64,000 bases of DNA from an uncultured Eubacterium sp. (GCA_905234495.1 CAJOHE010000001.1:1-64000); one strand, 5' to 3'; positions 7,844-17,194 are shown, counted from the stretch's first letter. Program-made: numbers and translations. Notes: generated from the sequence alone by a model not told the origin.

Positions 7844-8320
7844 ATGTCAGCTGAAAGATTTATTAAGCTTGTCGAAGACGAGCAGGGCTTTGAATTTATT
7901 CAGGCGTACCGTAACGACGAGGACCGTATTATTGGCGGAAAGGGAAACATCTACTGGTATATCATTACCAAAAAAGGAAAGGTAAAAGAGTCGTATATCG
8001 GCAAGCTTGAGGGCGGCGTCTGGAAGGACAGCTATGTAAAAGGAGCCGGTGCGCCGAAGGATATGCCTTCGGGAACAACAATAGACCTTATTGCAAAAAA
8101 CGCATTTCTTATACAGGGCGAATACTGGGTTAAGGACAGGAAGGGAAAGCTTGTCGAGGACTCGCATCCGCACCTTCATTATGTCTACGGCTTCGGCGAC
8201 AAGGCGGTTGACGTTTCCGAAAAATACGGCGTAACCATAGCTTTTTCCGATATCAAGGATGATGCGGCAGGCTTCCATCTCAGGGACGTGACAACGGGTT
8301 CAAAGGTTGAACTTCCGTAA
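7844..8320 (+). CDS. Conserved hypothetical cytosolic protein
   Basis: A 158-residue soluble protein of unknown family. I chose the ATG at 7844 because AGGGTGA sits 5 nt in front of it; the GTG at 7835 lies inside that ribosome binding site. Visible features are MSAERFIKLVEDEQGF at the N-terminus and an aromatic/Gly-rich middle (GGKGNIYWYIITKKGKV). A histidine pair (HPHLHYVYGF) sits near residue 112. There is no signal peptide or membrane segment. It shares a transcript with the lipoprotein upstream, but nothing shows a functional link. Confidence 0.6.
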   Translation: MSAERFIKLVEDEQGFEFIQAYRNDEDRIIGGKGNIYWYIITKKGKVKESYIGKLEGGVWKDSYVKGAGAPKDMPSGTTIDLIAKNAFLIQGEYWVKDRKGKLVEDSHPHLHYVYGFGDKAVDVSEKYGVTIAFSDIKDDAAGFHLRDVTTGSKVELP

Positions 8321-8335
8321 GTAAATCATATAAAA

Positions 8336-8373
8336 AATCAGGATGGGAAACAGCTTGTTTCCCGTCCGTTTCT
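8336..8373 (+). terminator. Probable terminator after the hypothetical gene
   Basis: GGATGGGAAAC (8341-8351), loop AGCTT, GTTTCCCGTCC (8357-8367), one T-G wobble, with only a short T tract behind it. Confidence 0.6.
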
Positions 8374-8529
8374 GTAGTTAAATCATTATAATTTTCCTTA
8401 TATTAGATATTATAATTAAATATTATTTACAGTTTGTTCATAAAAATATAGGGTTTGCGATAAATTTTTTGTTGAAATTTCATATTAATGATGATATACT
8501 ACTATTAGATTTATAAGGGGGTTACTGCC

Positions 8530-9402
8530 TTGAGTAAAGAAGAGAAAAAAGCTAAGAAGCTTCAGAAGAAGGAAGCTAAGCAGGCTAAGAAGGACGTCAA
8601 GCTTCAGAAGGCTGCCGAAAAGGCTAACGCTAAAGCTGAAAAGAAACACGAAAAAGCTTACTCTAAATTTGTAAAAGACACAGAGAAAAAGAACGCAAAG
8701 CTCCAGGCAAAAGCCGCCAAAGAGGGCAAAGCGTTTGTTCCTGTAGCTATTCCTCCCATCGGCGAGTTCCAGACCAAGGGGGAAATCAAAGCAGAAAAAT
8801 CATTGCAGAAGGCATATGCAAAATATGTCAAGAAGCTTGAAAAGAAAAACGCAAAAGCAGAAAAGAAATGCGCCAAAAAGGGTAAGCCCTTCGTTCCTGT
8901 TGCAATTCCTACTTACGAAGAATTTGCAGCTGCAGGCAGCGACAACGGCAGTAACACAAAGAGAATAATCCTTATGATTATCCTTCTTTTCCTCATTTGG
9001 TTCCTTATCTATTTTGCATATATGTACTATACATACGATTACGTTCCGTCACACGAGGAAACAACAATTTCCGAGGATTCGGGCGAACCCGCTGTATACG
9101 ATCCTTATTCAAATCCTCACGAGATTACAACGACGCCAAGCTATTCTGTTGCTGACGCAAAGCTTTATCTTCGTCAGACTCTCAAGGATAACTGGAATAA
9201 GATGGGACTTGGCAGCGATCCTTCAAATTCGATTTCCTACAACGGAACAACTCAGGTAATCAACGGTTCAGACTGCTATATGTTCACCGCAGGCGGCAGA
9301 ACTTACGCGGTATCGACAAAGCTTTCGGCTTGTTACTATTGCCACGACGGACAGTATGACCCGCTGACCTTCAACGATACCGATATCCTTTTCGGTGACT
9401 AA
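8530..9402 (+). CDS. Lysine-rich membrane protein with a duplicated FVPVAIP module
   Basis: 290 residues starting at TTG, 7 nt behind AAGGGGGT. The N-terminal 135 residues are a highly basic Lys/Ala/Glu helix-forming region with a tandem duplication: residues 42-80 and 94-132 match at 26 of 39 positions and both contain FVPVAIP followed by EF. One transmembrane segment follows (about 145-167), then an outward domain with the paired cysteines CYYC near the C-terminus. The topology would put the basic part in the cytosol, where it could bind nucleic acid or acidic phospholipid; that is speculation. I know no family for it. It is monocistronic, with a terminator at both ends. Confidence 0.65.
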   Translation: MSKEEKKAKKLQKKEAKQAKKDVKLQKAAEKANAKAEKKHEKAYSKFVKDTEKKNAKLQAKAAKEGKAFVPVAIPPIGEFQTKGEIKAEKSLQKAYAKYVKKLEKKNAKAEKKCAKKGKPFVPVAIPTYEEFAAAGSDNGSNTKRIILMIILLFLIWFLIYFAYMYYTYDYVPSHEETTISEDSGEPAVYDPYSNPHEITTTPSYSVADAKLYLRQTLKDNWNKMGLGSDPSNSISYNGTTQVINGSDCYMFTAGGRTYAVSTKLSACYYCHDGQYDPLTFNDTDILFGD

Positions 9403-9413
9403 ATGAAATAATT

Positions 9414-9445
9414 AAGAGCACGGAAATTTCCGTGCTCTTTCTTTA
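9414..9445. terminator. Bidirectional terminator between convergent genes
   Basis: AAGAGCACGGA (9414-9424), loop AATT, TCCGTGCTCTT (9429-9439), T-rich on both sides in the respective directions. Confidence 0.88.
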
Positions 9446-9454
9446 TGCTTATTA

Positions 9455-10810
9455 TCAGTTTTTAAGGCTGTGAAGCGGTGCGGGAATTTTGCCGCCGCGG
9501 TTGATGAACTGAGCGGGGGAATTTGCGTTGACCCTCATAACGGGTCCGCTTCCGAGAAGACCGCCGAATTCAAGCTCGTCGCCGATATCCTTGCCAATTG
9601 CGGGGATAACCCTTACGGCAGTAGTCTTTCCGTTTACCATACCGATTGCCGCCTCGTCCGCGATGATACCGCTGATGACCTCAGCCGAGGTGTCGCCGGG
9701 AATAACAATCATATCAAGACCTACCGAGCAAACAGCCGTCATAGCCTCAAGCTTTTCAATGGTAAGCGCGCCGCTTCTTGCCGCGTCAATCATACCTGCG
9801 TCCTCTGATACGGGGATGAACGCGCCCGAAAGTCCGCCGACGCTTGACGAAGCCATTACGCCGCCTTTTTTAACCGCGTCATTGAGCATTGCAAGACAGG
9901 CGGTAGTGCCTGCAGCGCCGCACTTTTCAAGACCGATTTCCTCAAGAATATGAGCGACCGAGTCGCCGACTGCGGGGGTTGGCGCAAGCGAGAGGTCAAC
10001 GATTCCGAAAGGAACGCCGAGCCTGCTTGAAGCCTCAACGCCGACAAGCTGCCCCATACGGGTGATTTTAAACGCCGTCTTTTTGATAAGCTCGGCAATC
10101 TCGTTTATCGAATATTCGGGGTGCTTTGAAACCGCGCTTCTGACAACGCCCGGACCCGAAACGCCGACGTTTATTACACAGTCGGGCTCGGATATGCCGT
10201 GAAACGCGCCCGCCATAAACGGGTTGTCCTCGGGTGCGTTGCAGAATACAACAAGCTTGCCCGCGGCGATGCAGTCCTCATCCTTGGTGAGCTCTGCGGC
10301 CTCCTTAATCTTCTGTCCCATTATTTTAACTGCGTCAAGATTGATGCCCGCTTTTGTTGAACCGATGTTTACGGAAGAGCAGATGTGCTGTGTTTCGGCA
10401 AGCGCTCTCGGGATTGAATTAATCAGTTCAAGGTCGCCCGCAGAAAAGCCCTTCTGAACGAGCGCGCTGTATCCGCCGATAAAGTTTACGCCTATACTCT
10501 GCGCCGCTTTTTCAAGGGCGAGGGCATACTTTACGGGGTCGCCGCCGCTGATACCCGCAAGTATCGCAATCGGCGTTACGCTTACTCTTTTGTTGATAAT
10601 CGGAATACCGTATTCCTTTTCAATCTGGTTTCCCGTTTCAACAAGCTTTTCTGCTTTTGTGCATATTTTATCGTAGATTTTGCCGCAAGCTTTGTCTATA
10701 TCCGTGTCGGCGCAATCAAGCAGGGAAATGCCCATAGTTGTCGTTCTTATATCAAGGCATTCATCCTGTATCATTCTTATGGTTTCAAGAATATCGTTTG
10801 TATTAATCAA
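9455..10810 (-). CDS. PFL family protein (UPF0210/DUF711)
   Basis: 451 residues, the full length of the UPF0210 family of conserved, structurally glycyl-radical-enzyme-like proteins of unknown function. Start is TTG at 10810, eight bases behind GGAGG. Family features include [14 protein letters not shown] near the N-terminus, [28 protein letters not shown] and the closing [13 protein letters not shown]. It is encoded 12 nt downstream of a small ACT-domain protein, the conserved arrangement in Firmicutes, which suggests that the ACT protein senses a ligand for it. Confidence 0.9.
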   Translation of the reverse strand: MINTNDILETIRMIQDECLDIRTTTMGISLLDCADTDIDKACGKIYDKICTKAEKLVETGNQIEKEYGIPIINKRVSVTPIAILAGISGGDPVKYALALEKAAQSIGVNFIGGYSALVQKGFSAGDLELINSIPRALAETQHICSSVNIGSTKAGINLDAVKIMGQKIKEAAELTKDEDCIAAGKLVVFCNAPEDNPFMAGAFHGISEPDCVINVGVSGPGVVRSAVSKHPEYSINEIAELIKKTAFKITRMGQLVGVEASSRLGVPFGIVDLSLAPTPAVGDSVAHILEEIGLEKCGAAGTTACLAMLNDAVKKGGVMASSSVGGLSGAFIPVSEDAGMIDAARSGALTIEKLEAMTAVCSVGLDMIVIPGDTSAEVISGIIADEAAIGMVNGKTTAVRVIPAIGKDIGDELEFGGLLGSGPVMRVNANSPAQFINRGGKIPAPLHSLKN

Positions 10811-10822
10811 GGATTCTGCCTC

Positions 10823-11092
10823 CTATATTCTGTGCATTGAGTTGAAAATATCCTCGTGCATTGTATGAATCTGAAGATTGTTTTCCTCGCCGTACTTTGA
10901 AAGCTCGTCTGAAAACTTGGTGAAATCAACGGTGCTGTCCGTGATGTCAGCCATCATAATCATACAGAACATATCGCTCATAACCGTCTGCGAAACGTCG
11001 ATAATGTTTACCTTAAACGACGCGCAGATGTTTGATACCTTTGCAAGAATACCAACCGTATCCTTACCTACAACAGTAATTACAGCTTTCAT
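10823..11092 (-). CDS. ACT domain protein (UPF0237)
   Basis: An 89-residue protein made of one ACT domain (MKAVITVVGKDTVGILAKVS... through DELSKYGEENNLQIHTMHEDIF). ACT domains bind amino acids or other small ligands as dimers; members of UPF0237 are always found beside the PFL protein. It is the first gene of the two-gene minus-strand operon. The ATG at 11092 follows AAAGGT. Confidence 0.92.
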   Translation of the reverse strand: MKAVITVVGKDTVGILAKVSNICASFKVNIIDVSQTVMSDMFCMIMMADITDSTVDFTKFSDELSKYGEENNLQIHTMHEDIFNSMHRI

Positions 11093-11227
11093 AATAAACC
11101 TTTCCTTTGCTGTTATTTTTATTGATTATAACAAAGTATAAAACTTTTTTCAATAATGTATAAAAATATATTTTATTTTTATTAAATATGTGATAAAATA
11201 CTATAAATATATACTTTGAGGTAATAT

Positions 11228-12031
11228 ATGTATAAAAATATTATAGATATGCACACTCACAGCGCTCTGAGCTTTGACGGAAATCATTCGTGCGACGAGC
11301 TTTGCGAATGTGCGATTGAAAAGGGCGCCGTCGGAATTGCGATAACCGACCACTGTGATATTGACGGGAACGACGATTATGATGCCCTCTGCAAAAAGCA
11401 GTTTGCCGCAACGGCGGATAGTAAGAATAAATACGCTGACAGATTAAAGGTTTATCAGGGGCTTGAAATAGGTCAGGGGATATACCGCAAAGAGCACGTT
11501 GAAAGAATTCTCAAAACCTATGATTACGATTTCATTCTCGGCTCGCTTCACAATTTGGAAAACAAAGAGGATTTCTATTTTCTCAAATACGATGAGGAAA
11601 ACGTTTATCCGCTTCTTGAGGATTATTTCACAGACCTTTTAAAGCTCTGCGAATGGGGTGAGTTTGACTGCCTTGCCCACCTTGATTACCCGCTGAGATA
11701 TATGACGGGCAGGGACGGCATAGACGTTGACATAACCCGGTTCTATCCCGTTATTGACGCTATTTTTGAGTCGGTAATAAAGAATAACAAAGCTATTGAA
11801 ATGAACACGTCGGGGCTTTTTATGCCGCTTGAGAGAACTCTTCCCGACGAAACCATTATTAAAAGATACAAAGAGGCGGGCGGCAAATACATAACAGTCG
11901 GCTCTGACGCCCATTTTAAAAACAAGGTCTGCCTTGGAATTAACGAGGGCTATGAGCTTGCAGTTAAATGCGGATTTGAGCAGGTTACGGTTTTTGAAAA
12001 AAGAGAGCCTGTTTTGATAAATATTGAGTGA
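11228..12031 (+). CDS. hisK: Histidinol-phosphatase, PHP family (HisK type)
   Basis: A 267-residue PHP-domain phosphoesterase. Metal-binding motifs are visible: DMHTHSALSFDG (residues 7-18), TDHCD, a GSLHN motif, HLDYP and the closing GSDAHF. The HisK branch removes phosphate from L-histidinol phosphate in histidine synthesis, but no other his gene lies nearby, so another phosphomonoester substrate is possible. The ATG follows TTGAGGTAATAT. It opens a run of eight closely spaced genes ending at mnmA. Confidence 0.8.
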   Translation: MYKNIIDMHTHSALSFDGNHSCDELCECAIEKGAVGIAITDHCDIDGNDDYDALCKKQFAATADSKNKYADRLKVYQGLEIGQGIYRKEHVERILKTYDYDFILGSLHNLENKEDFYFLKYDEENVYPLLEDYFTDLLKLCEWGEFDCLAHLDYPLRYMTGRDGIDVDITRFYPVIDAIFESVIKNNKAIEMNTSGLFMPLERTLPDETIIKRYKEAGGKYITVGSDAHFKNKVCLGINEGYELAVKCGFEQVTVFEKREPVLINIE

Positions 12032-12040
12032 GGTTTACAT

Positions 12041-12523
12041 ATGGACAGAATTTTATCAGTACTTGAAAAGAATCCAAGACTCAGCAACAAGGAAATCGCC
12101 GTTATGCTCGGCGTTGCGGAAGCTGAGGTTGAAAAGAAAATCAGAGAGCTTGAAGAGCAGGGAATTGTCAAGGGCTACCGCGCTATGATAGACCCCGAAA
12201 AGGCAGACAATCAGTACGTTACTGCTCTTATTGAGATTAAGGTTCAGCCCAAGTTCAGCAGGGGCTTTGACGATATTGCCGCAAGGATTTCCCAGCTTGA
12301 CGAGGTTGAGAGCGTATTTCTTATGAGCGGCGGAGGATTTGACCTTTGCTGCACGGTTACGGGCGAAGCTTTTCAGGAAGTTGCGCTCTTTGTTGCAAAC
12401 CGTCTTTCACCGATGGAAGGCGTTGTTTCAACCGCGACTCATTTCATTCTGAAAAAGTATAAGGAACAGGGCGTTCTCTTTATTGAACAGCAGAAGGACG
12501 ATAGGGGGACTATATCGTTTTGA
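12041..12523 (+). CDS. Lrp/AsnC family transcriptional regulator
   Basis: 160 residues: an N-terminal winged helix-turn-helix (residues 1-55, with NKEIAVMLGVAEAEVEKKI as the recognition unit) followed by a RAM/ligand-binding domain (about 62-140) containing VESVFLMSGGGFDL. Such proteins form octamers that respond to amino acids. Its 3' end overlaps the start of the aminotransferase gene, so it most likely controls that gene and itself. Confidence 0.9.
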   Translation: MDRILSVLEKNPRLSNKEIAVMLGVAEAEVEKKIRELEEQGIVKGYRAMIDPEKADNQYVTALIEIKVQPKFSRGFDDIAARISQLDEVESVFLMSGGGFDLCCTVTGEAFQEVALFVANRLSPMEGVVSTATHFILKKYKEQGVLFIEQQKDDRGTISF

Positions 12524-13713
12524 TTAATTACGATGATTTTCTTAATAAAAACGTTGTCGATATCAAGCCAAGCGGAATAAGAAAGTTTTTCTCAATCGCC
12601 GAGGAAATGGATGATGTAATTTCTCTCGGTGTTGGCGAGCCCGATTTTCTTACGCCGTGGCACATCAGACAGATGGGCATTTCCGCGCTTGAAATCGGTT
12701 CAACAAGATATACCGCAAACGCAGGACTTCTTGCACTCAGGAAGGAAATAACCGCCTTTTTTGAGAGAAAGTACGGTGTTAAATACAACCCTAAAAGCGA
12801 GGTTATCGTCACGGTCGGCGGCTCAGAGGGAATTGATATGTGCATAAGATCCCTCATTGTTCCGGGCGACGAGGTGCTCGTTGTTGAGCCATGCTTCGTC
12901 TGCTATAAGCCGATTGTTGAAACCTGCGGCGGTAAAGCAGTAAGCGTTGTGACAAAGAATGAGAATAGCTTTAAACTGACCGCGGACGAGCTTGAGGCTG
13001 CAATCACCGATAAAACTAAGCTTCTGATTCTTCCGTTCCCGAATAATCCGACGGGCGGAATTATGAGGAAGGACGACCTTGAGGCTATTGCTTCCGTTAT
13101 TGAAAAGCACAACCTCTTTGTCCTTTCCGACGAGATTTACAGCGAGCTTACATACGGTAGCGAAAGGCACGTTTCAATCGCATCGATTCCCGGTATGAGG
13201 GAAAGAACGGTTGTCATCAACGGCTTTTCAAAAACCTACGCAATGACGGGCTGGCGCCTCGGATACGCGGTGGGTCCCGCCGAGGTTATCGCTCAGATGA
13301 CAAAGCTTCATCAGTTTGCGATTATGTCCGCACCGACCAACTCTCAGATTGCCGCTATTGAGGCTCTCAGAAACGGCGACGGCGATATTGAAAAAATGCT
13401 TTCTGAATACGATATGAGAAGAAGATTTACCGTAAACGCATTCAGAGAAATCGGGCTTGACTGCTTTGAACCCGAGGGCGCGTTCTACGTTTTCCCGTGC
13501 ATCAAGTCAACGGGGCTCAGCTCGGAAGAGTTTTGTGAAAAGCTCATTATGAGCAAGAAGGTTGCGGTTGTTCCGGGCAACGCTTTCGGCGACTGCGGCG
13601 AAGGATTTATCAGAGCTTCCTACTGCTATTCAATCGAAAACATCAAGGAAGCAATCAGAAGAATAGGCGAATTTGTTAAAGAGCTTGGTGAAGCTGATGG
13701 AAATAAAAGTTAA
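12520..13713 (+). CDS. PLP-dependent class I/II aminotransferase
   Basis: 397 residues, fold type I. The PLP lysine lies in NGFSKTYAMTGWRLGY, with the PNNPTGG and LSDEIYSEL motifs upstream and the C-terminal FIRASYCYS arginine for the substrate carboxylate. Start is TTG at 12520, overlapping the stop of the Lrp gene, behind AGGGGGA. The closest annotated relatives are aspartate/aromatic aminotransferases; exact specificity cannot be told. Coupling to an Lrp-family regulator is a common arrangement for amino acid transaminases. Confidence 0.88.
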   Translation: MINYDDFLNKNVVDIKPSGIRKFFSIAEEMDDVISLGVGEPDFLTPWHIRQMGISALEIGSTRYTANAGLLALRKEITAFFERKYGVKYNPKSEVIVTVGGSEGIDMCIRSLIVPGDEVLVVEPCFVCYKPIVETCGGKAVSVVTKNENSFKLTADELEAAITDKTKLLILPFPNNPTGGIMRKDDLEAIASVIEKHNLFVLSDEIYSELTYGSERHVSIASIPGMRERTVVINGFSKTYAMTGWRLGYAVGPAEVIAQMTKLHQFAIMSAPTNSQIAAIEALRNGDGDIEKMLSEYDMRRRFTVNAFREIGLDCFEPEGAFYVFPCIKSTGLSSEEFCEKLIMSKKVAVVPGNAFGDCGEGFIRASYCYSIENIKEAIRRIGEFVKELGEADGNKS

Positions 13714-14572
13714 AGCATACGCAAAAATTAATCTTCTTCTCGACATTGTCGCAAAGAGAACCGACGGTTATCACGACCTCTTTATGATAATGCAGAGCGT
13801 CGGCGTGTATGACACCGTCACCGTTACTCAGACAAAGTCGAAAAGAATAGTTATAACCTGCGACAAATACGGTATTCCAACCGATAAAACGAATATTGCC
13901 CATAAGGCTGCAAAGGCGTTTTTCAAGGATACCGGATTAAAAAACACAGGCTTGAAAATTCATATTGAAAAGCGAATCCCTCACGCGGCAGGTCTCGCAG
14001 GGGGCAGCGCTGACGGCGCGGCGGTTCTCGTTGCGCTCAATCAGCTGACGGGCGCAAACCTCAGCGACGACGAGCTCTGCGATATCGGCGTTAAAATCGG
14101 CGCAGACGTTCCGTTTTGCATCAAAGGCGGAACGCTTCTTGCTCAGGGCGTGGGCGACGTGCTCAATAAGGTTAAGCCTCTGAGAAGATGCTACATACTT
14201 CTTGCAAAGCCCGACTACGGCGTTAACACCGCCGAGGCATACAGGCAGTTTGACGAGTGCGGAAAAACTCACACGCCGGACAAGCTTGCATTTCTTATGG
14301 CTATGCAGAGCAGGGATTTGAATGAAATTGCAATGAATATGGAAAACGTGTTCGAGCAGTTTATTGCGGTTCCCTATAAGGTCGACATCAAAGACGTTAT
14401 GCGCTCAAACGGCGCTCTCGGCGTTTGTATGAGCGGAAGCGGACCCACGGTGTTCGGTATCTTCGACAGCAGGGAAAAGGCTGAGAAGGCCGCCTCAGAG
14501 CTTGAGAAATACGCAAAGGATTTAATCATAACTACGCCCGTAAACAAGGGCTGTAAAATTGTTAGTAAATAA
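13697..14572 (+). CDS. ispE: 4-diphosphocytidyl-2-C-methyl-D-erythritol kinase
   Basis: A 291-residue GHMP kinase of the non-mevalonate isoprenoid pathway; it phosphorylates CDP-ME using ATP. Motifs are VKAYAKINLLLDI at the N-terminus, the ATP-binding PHAAGLAGGSADGAA (about residues 92-106), and the third GHMP motif CMSGSGPTVFG. I chose the ATG at 13697, inside the end of the aminotransferase gene and behind GGTGAAG, because it gives the standard N-terminus. Confidence 0.95.
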   Translation: MEIKVKAYAKINLLLDIVAKRTDGYHDLFMIMQSVGVYDTVTVTQTKSKRIVITCDKYGIPTDKTNIAHKAAKAFFKDTGLKNTGLKIHIEKRIPHAAGLAGGSADGAAVLVALNQLTGANLSDDELCDIGVKIGADVPFCIKGGTLLAQGVGDVLNKVKPLRRCYILLAKPDYGVNTAEAYRQFDECGKTHTPDKLAFLMAMQSRDLNEIAMNMENVFEQFIAVPYKVDIKDVMRSNGALGVCMSGSGPTVFGIFDSREKAEKAASELEKYAKDLIITTPVNKGCKIVSK

Positions 14573-14573
14573 T

Positions 14574-15587
14574 ATGGAAACTAAATTTAAAGAACAGTTT
14601 ATTGATATTATAAACAGCGAAAACCCGGCTTCAATTCTCTTTGTTTCAAGCAGGGAGTATGACCGCTTCGGCTACAGGGAGCTTCTTGACAAAACGGGAA
14701 TCAAGGTGACGGCGTTCACGGATTTTGAACCCTGTCCCGAGACGAGCTCGGTTAAAAAAGGCGTCAGAGTTCTGAAAAAAGAGAACTGCGATTTCATTGT
14801 AACAGTCGGCGGCGGAAGCGCGATTGACTGCGCCAAGGGAATTAAATACTTTGCCAAGACAGATGTGAAAATTCTTGCCGTGCCGACAACTGCTGGAACG
14901 GGCGCTGAGGTCACAAAGACATCCGTACTCTATAATAACGGTGACAAGCAGTCGGTAAAGGATGTTTCAATCATTCCCGAATATGCGGTCTTTGATTACA
15001 CAACGCTTGAAACCTTGCCGAGATTTCAGAAAATTGTAACGGCATACGATGCGTTCTGCCATGCGTTTGAGGCGTGTCTTTCAAAAAACGGTGACAGGAT
15101 AAGTCATTCCTTAGCTGCGGACGCTCTCGGTATGTTCAGAACGAATTTCAGTGCATATATAAACGAGGATGAAAGCGTTTATGAGAATATGATGACTTGC
15201 AGCGAGCTTGCGGGTGAGGCGATAAATATTGCTTCAACTACCGCACCTCACGCCTTCAGCTACAAGCTTCATAAACTGAAGGGCTTTGCACACGGTCAGG
15301 CTTGCGTTATTTCTCTTGTTTATATATGGAAATATATGTATGAATACACCGATGACAATGAACTGATTAAAATGCTCAAAGCGCTTGAACGCTTAACGGG
15401 TTATAATCCGAATTCTCTTGAATTTGAACTAAAAGAGCTTGGACTTCTTAGTGAAATTACGATGACTGAGGATGAGTTTGAGGAAACGGTGAACGGCGTA
15501 AACCTTGAAAGAATAGCAAACAATCCGATGCCTTTTGACATTGACGACGTGAGAAAAATCTATTCAATGTTTATCAGGGTGGTATGA
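14574..15587 (+). CDS. Iron-containing alcohol dehydrogenase family protein
   Basis: 337 residues. The N-terminal domain carries the NAD(P)-binding GGGSAIDCAKG motif and the TTAGTGAEVT motif. The four metal ligands of the family are all present: Asp and His in YDAFCHA, the His in APHAF, and the His in FAHGQA 14 residues later. It is shorter than typical members (about 380), as in the subgroup that reduces phosphonoacetaldehyde and similar aldehydes; the substrate is unknown. The start could be the TTG at 14559, but the ATG at 14574 is taken; neither has a strong ribosome binding site, which suggests coupling to ispE. Confidence 0.78.
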   Translation: METKFKEQFIDIINSENPASILFVSSREYDRFGYRELLDKTGIKVTAFTDFEPCPETSSVKKGVRVLKKENCDFIVTVGGGSAIDCAKGIKYFAKTDVKILAVPTTAGTGAEVTKTSVLYNNGDKQSVKDVSIIPEYAVFDYTTLETLPRFQKIVTAYDAFCHAFEACLSKNGDRISHSLAADALGMFRTNFSAYINEDESVYENMMTCSELAGEAINIASTTAPHAFSYKLHKLKGFAHGQACVISLVYIWKYMYEYTDDNELIKMLKALERLTGYNPNSLEFELKELGLLSEITMTEDEFEETVNGVNLERIANNPMPFDIDDVRKIYSMFIRVV

Positions 15588-16267
15588 TGAAAAGAGAATT
15601 TACATACGCCCAGTCCGTTCGAAGAAGCCTTGTAAAAACCTACCGCAAATCAATCTGGAACGCCTTCGTTGAGGCGTGCAAGAATTACAGGCTTGTAAGT
15701 GACGGCGACAGGATTCTTCTGTTTCTTGAAAACGACGGCGCGTCGATTTTGCTTTCGCTTCTTTTTGAGCAGTTAAAAAGGGTATCCGAAACTGATTTTG
15801 AATATTCTGTTGCGGCTCACAATGCACAACTTTCCCGTTTTGAGATTGAAGCAAAGAACGTTGCAGGCTTTGATGAAGCAGTTTCTTACGCTAAGGAAAA
15901 CGGTTACAACAGGCTTGCCGTTACAACAAATCTGAACGATGTTGTAAACACGGTTATAACAGGTCTGTTTCGCGGTTCGCAGATTATGGGAATCCTTCCG
16001 AAAGAGGCGGGGGACGGACTTGAAATAATAAGACCGCTTTTCTGCATCTATGAAAGAGACATTGAAAAGTGGATGAGCTTTAACTCGATTGAGCTTGAAG
16101 CTAATTTAAACAAAGACGATGAGGCGGCGCGCCTTGTTGAAGAGATAAAAAAAGTCAATCCCTACGTTGAGCACAACGCATTTACTGCGATTCACAACGT
16201 CAAGCTTGATACGATAAACGGTTATTATTTAAACGGCGAAGCGCACAGCTTCCTTGAAAAATACTAA
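15584..16267 (+). CDS. Degenerate TtcA-like PP-loop protein
   Basis: 227 residues aligned by eye with the TtcA family of tRNA 2-thiocytidine synthases. The region VSDGDRILLFLENDGAS (about residues 38-54) corresponds to the family's DGDKILVGLSGGKDS, so the ATP-binding SGGxDS signature has become ENDGAS. Later parts match better: VTTNLNDVVNTVI (family HHxDDxxET) and IRPLFCIYERDIEKW (family IRPLxYxxExDI). The CxxC iron-sulfur ligands of TtcA are absent. It is therefore unlikely to thiolate tRNA and may be a catalytically dead paralogue. The ATG overlaps the upstream stop. Confidence 0.6.
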   Translation: MMKREFTYAQSVRRSLVKTYRKSIWNAFVEACKNYRLVSDGDRILLFLENDGASILLSLLFEQLKRVSETDFEYSVAAHNAQLSRFEIEAKNVAGFDEAVSYAKENGYNRLAVTTNLNDVVNTVITGLFRGSQIMGILPKEAGDGLEIIRPLFCIYERDIEKWMSFNSIELEANLNKDDEAARLVEEIKKVNPYVEHNAFTAIHNVKLDTINGYYLNGEAHSFLEKY

Positions 16268-16280
16268 TGTGGTGAAAATT

Positions 16281-17192
16281 ATGATTAAGGACATTCAGCA
16301 AAAAATACTTAATTTGAAAAAGGAAAAGGACATATGTATTCTTGCGCACTGCTATCAGTCGCCGGAAATACTTGAAATTGCCGATTTTGTCGGCGATTCC
16401 TTTGCGCTTTCCGTTGAGGCTTCAAAGGTTGAAAATAAGACCGTAATTATGTGCGGCGTTCGCTTTATGGCTGAAACGGTAAAGATTCTTTCACCGGACA
16501 AAAAAGTCATTCTTTCAAATCCCGACGCGGGCTGCCCGATGGCTGAAATGATTGATAAGGATATGCTCGTTCAGGTTAAGGAACAGTATCCCGATTATCT
16601 TGTTGTTGCCTACGTCAACACGACAAGCGAGCTTAAAACGGAATGTGACGTCTGCGTTACGTCATCGTCCGCTCTCAAAATCTGCTCGGCTTTAGAGAAT
16701 GACAAGATTCTCTTTATACCCGACAGAAATCTCGGTAGCTGGATTCAGAAGCAGCTTCCCGATAAAGAAATTATGCTTCTTCACGGTTGCTGCCCGACGC
16801 ACGCCATGATGAAGGCGAAGGATGTTGAAAAGGCGAAGACTGCGCATCCTGACGCGCTTCTTCTCGTTCATCCCGAGTGTTCGCCCGAGGTTGTTGAGCT
16901 TGCCGACTACGTTGGCTCGACTACGGGAATTATGAACTACGCGAAAAACAGCGATGCAAAAGAATTCATCATCGGAACCGAAAACAGCATTGTTACGCAT
17001 CTTCAGCTTGAGTGCGATGACAAATGCTTCTATCCGCTTTCAAAGGACTGCATCTGCCACAATATGCAGGCGACAACTCTTGTTGACGTTCTCAACTGCT
17101 GCAAGGGTACCTTCGGTGAAGAGATTGTTCTTGATGAAGACGTATATATCGGCGCAAAGCGCTGTATCGACAAAATGATTGAGTTAGGCTGA
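16281..17192 (+). CDS. nadA: Quinolinate synthase
   Basis: 303 residues. NadA joins iminoaspartate and dihydroxyacetone phosphate to make quinolinate, using a [4Fe-4S] cluster. Diagnostic segments are LAHCYQSPEILEIADFVGDS, NPDAGCPMAEM, VTSSSA, HPECSPEVVELADYVGSTTG and the FIIGTE motif. Cysteines expected to hold the cluster occur in MCGVRF, HPECS and the C-terminal KDCICHNMQ. The ATG at 16281 follows GGTGAAA and is preferred to the longer frame. The usual partners nadB and nadC are not in this window. Confidence 0.93.
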   Translation: MIKDIQQKILNLKKEKDICILAHCYQSPEILEIADFVGDSFALSVEASKVENKTVIMCGVRFMAETVKILSPDKKVILSNPDAGCPMAEMIDKDMLVQVKEQYPDYLVVAYVNTTSELKTECDVCVTSSSALKICSALENDKILFIPDRNLGSWIQKQLPDKEIMLLHGCCPTHAMMKAKDVEKAKTAHPDALLLVHPECSPEVVELADYVGSTTGIMNYAKNSDAKEFIIGTENSIVTHLQLECDDKCFYPLSKDCICHNMQATTLVDVLNCCKGTFGEEIVLDEDVYIGAKRCIDKMIELG

Positions 17193-17194
17193 AA

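Noticed and set aside
16254..16280. Earlier start for nadA
   Set aside because: The extra nine codons overlap the upstream gene and lack a ribosome binding site, whereas GGTGAAA stands before the ATG at 16281.
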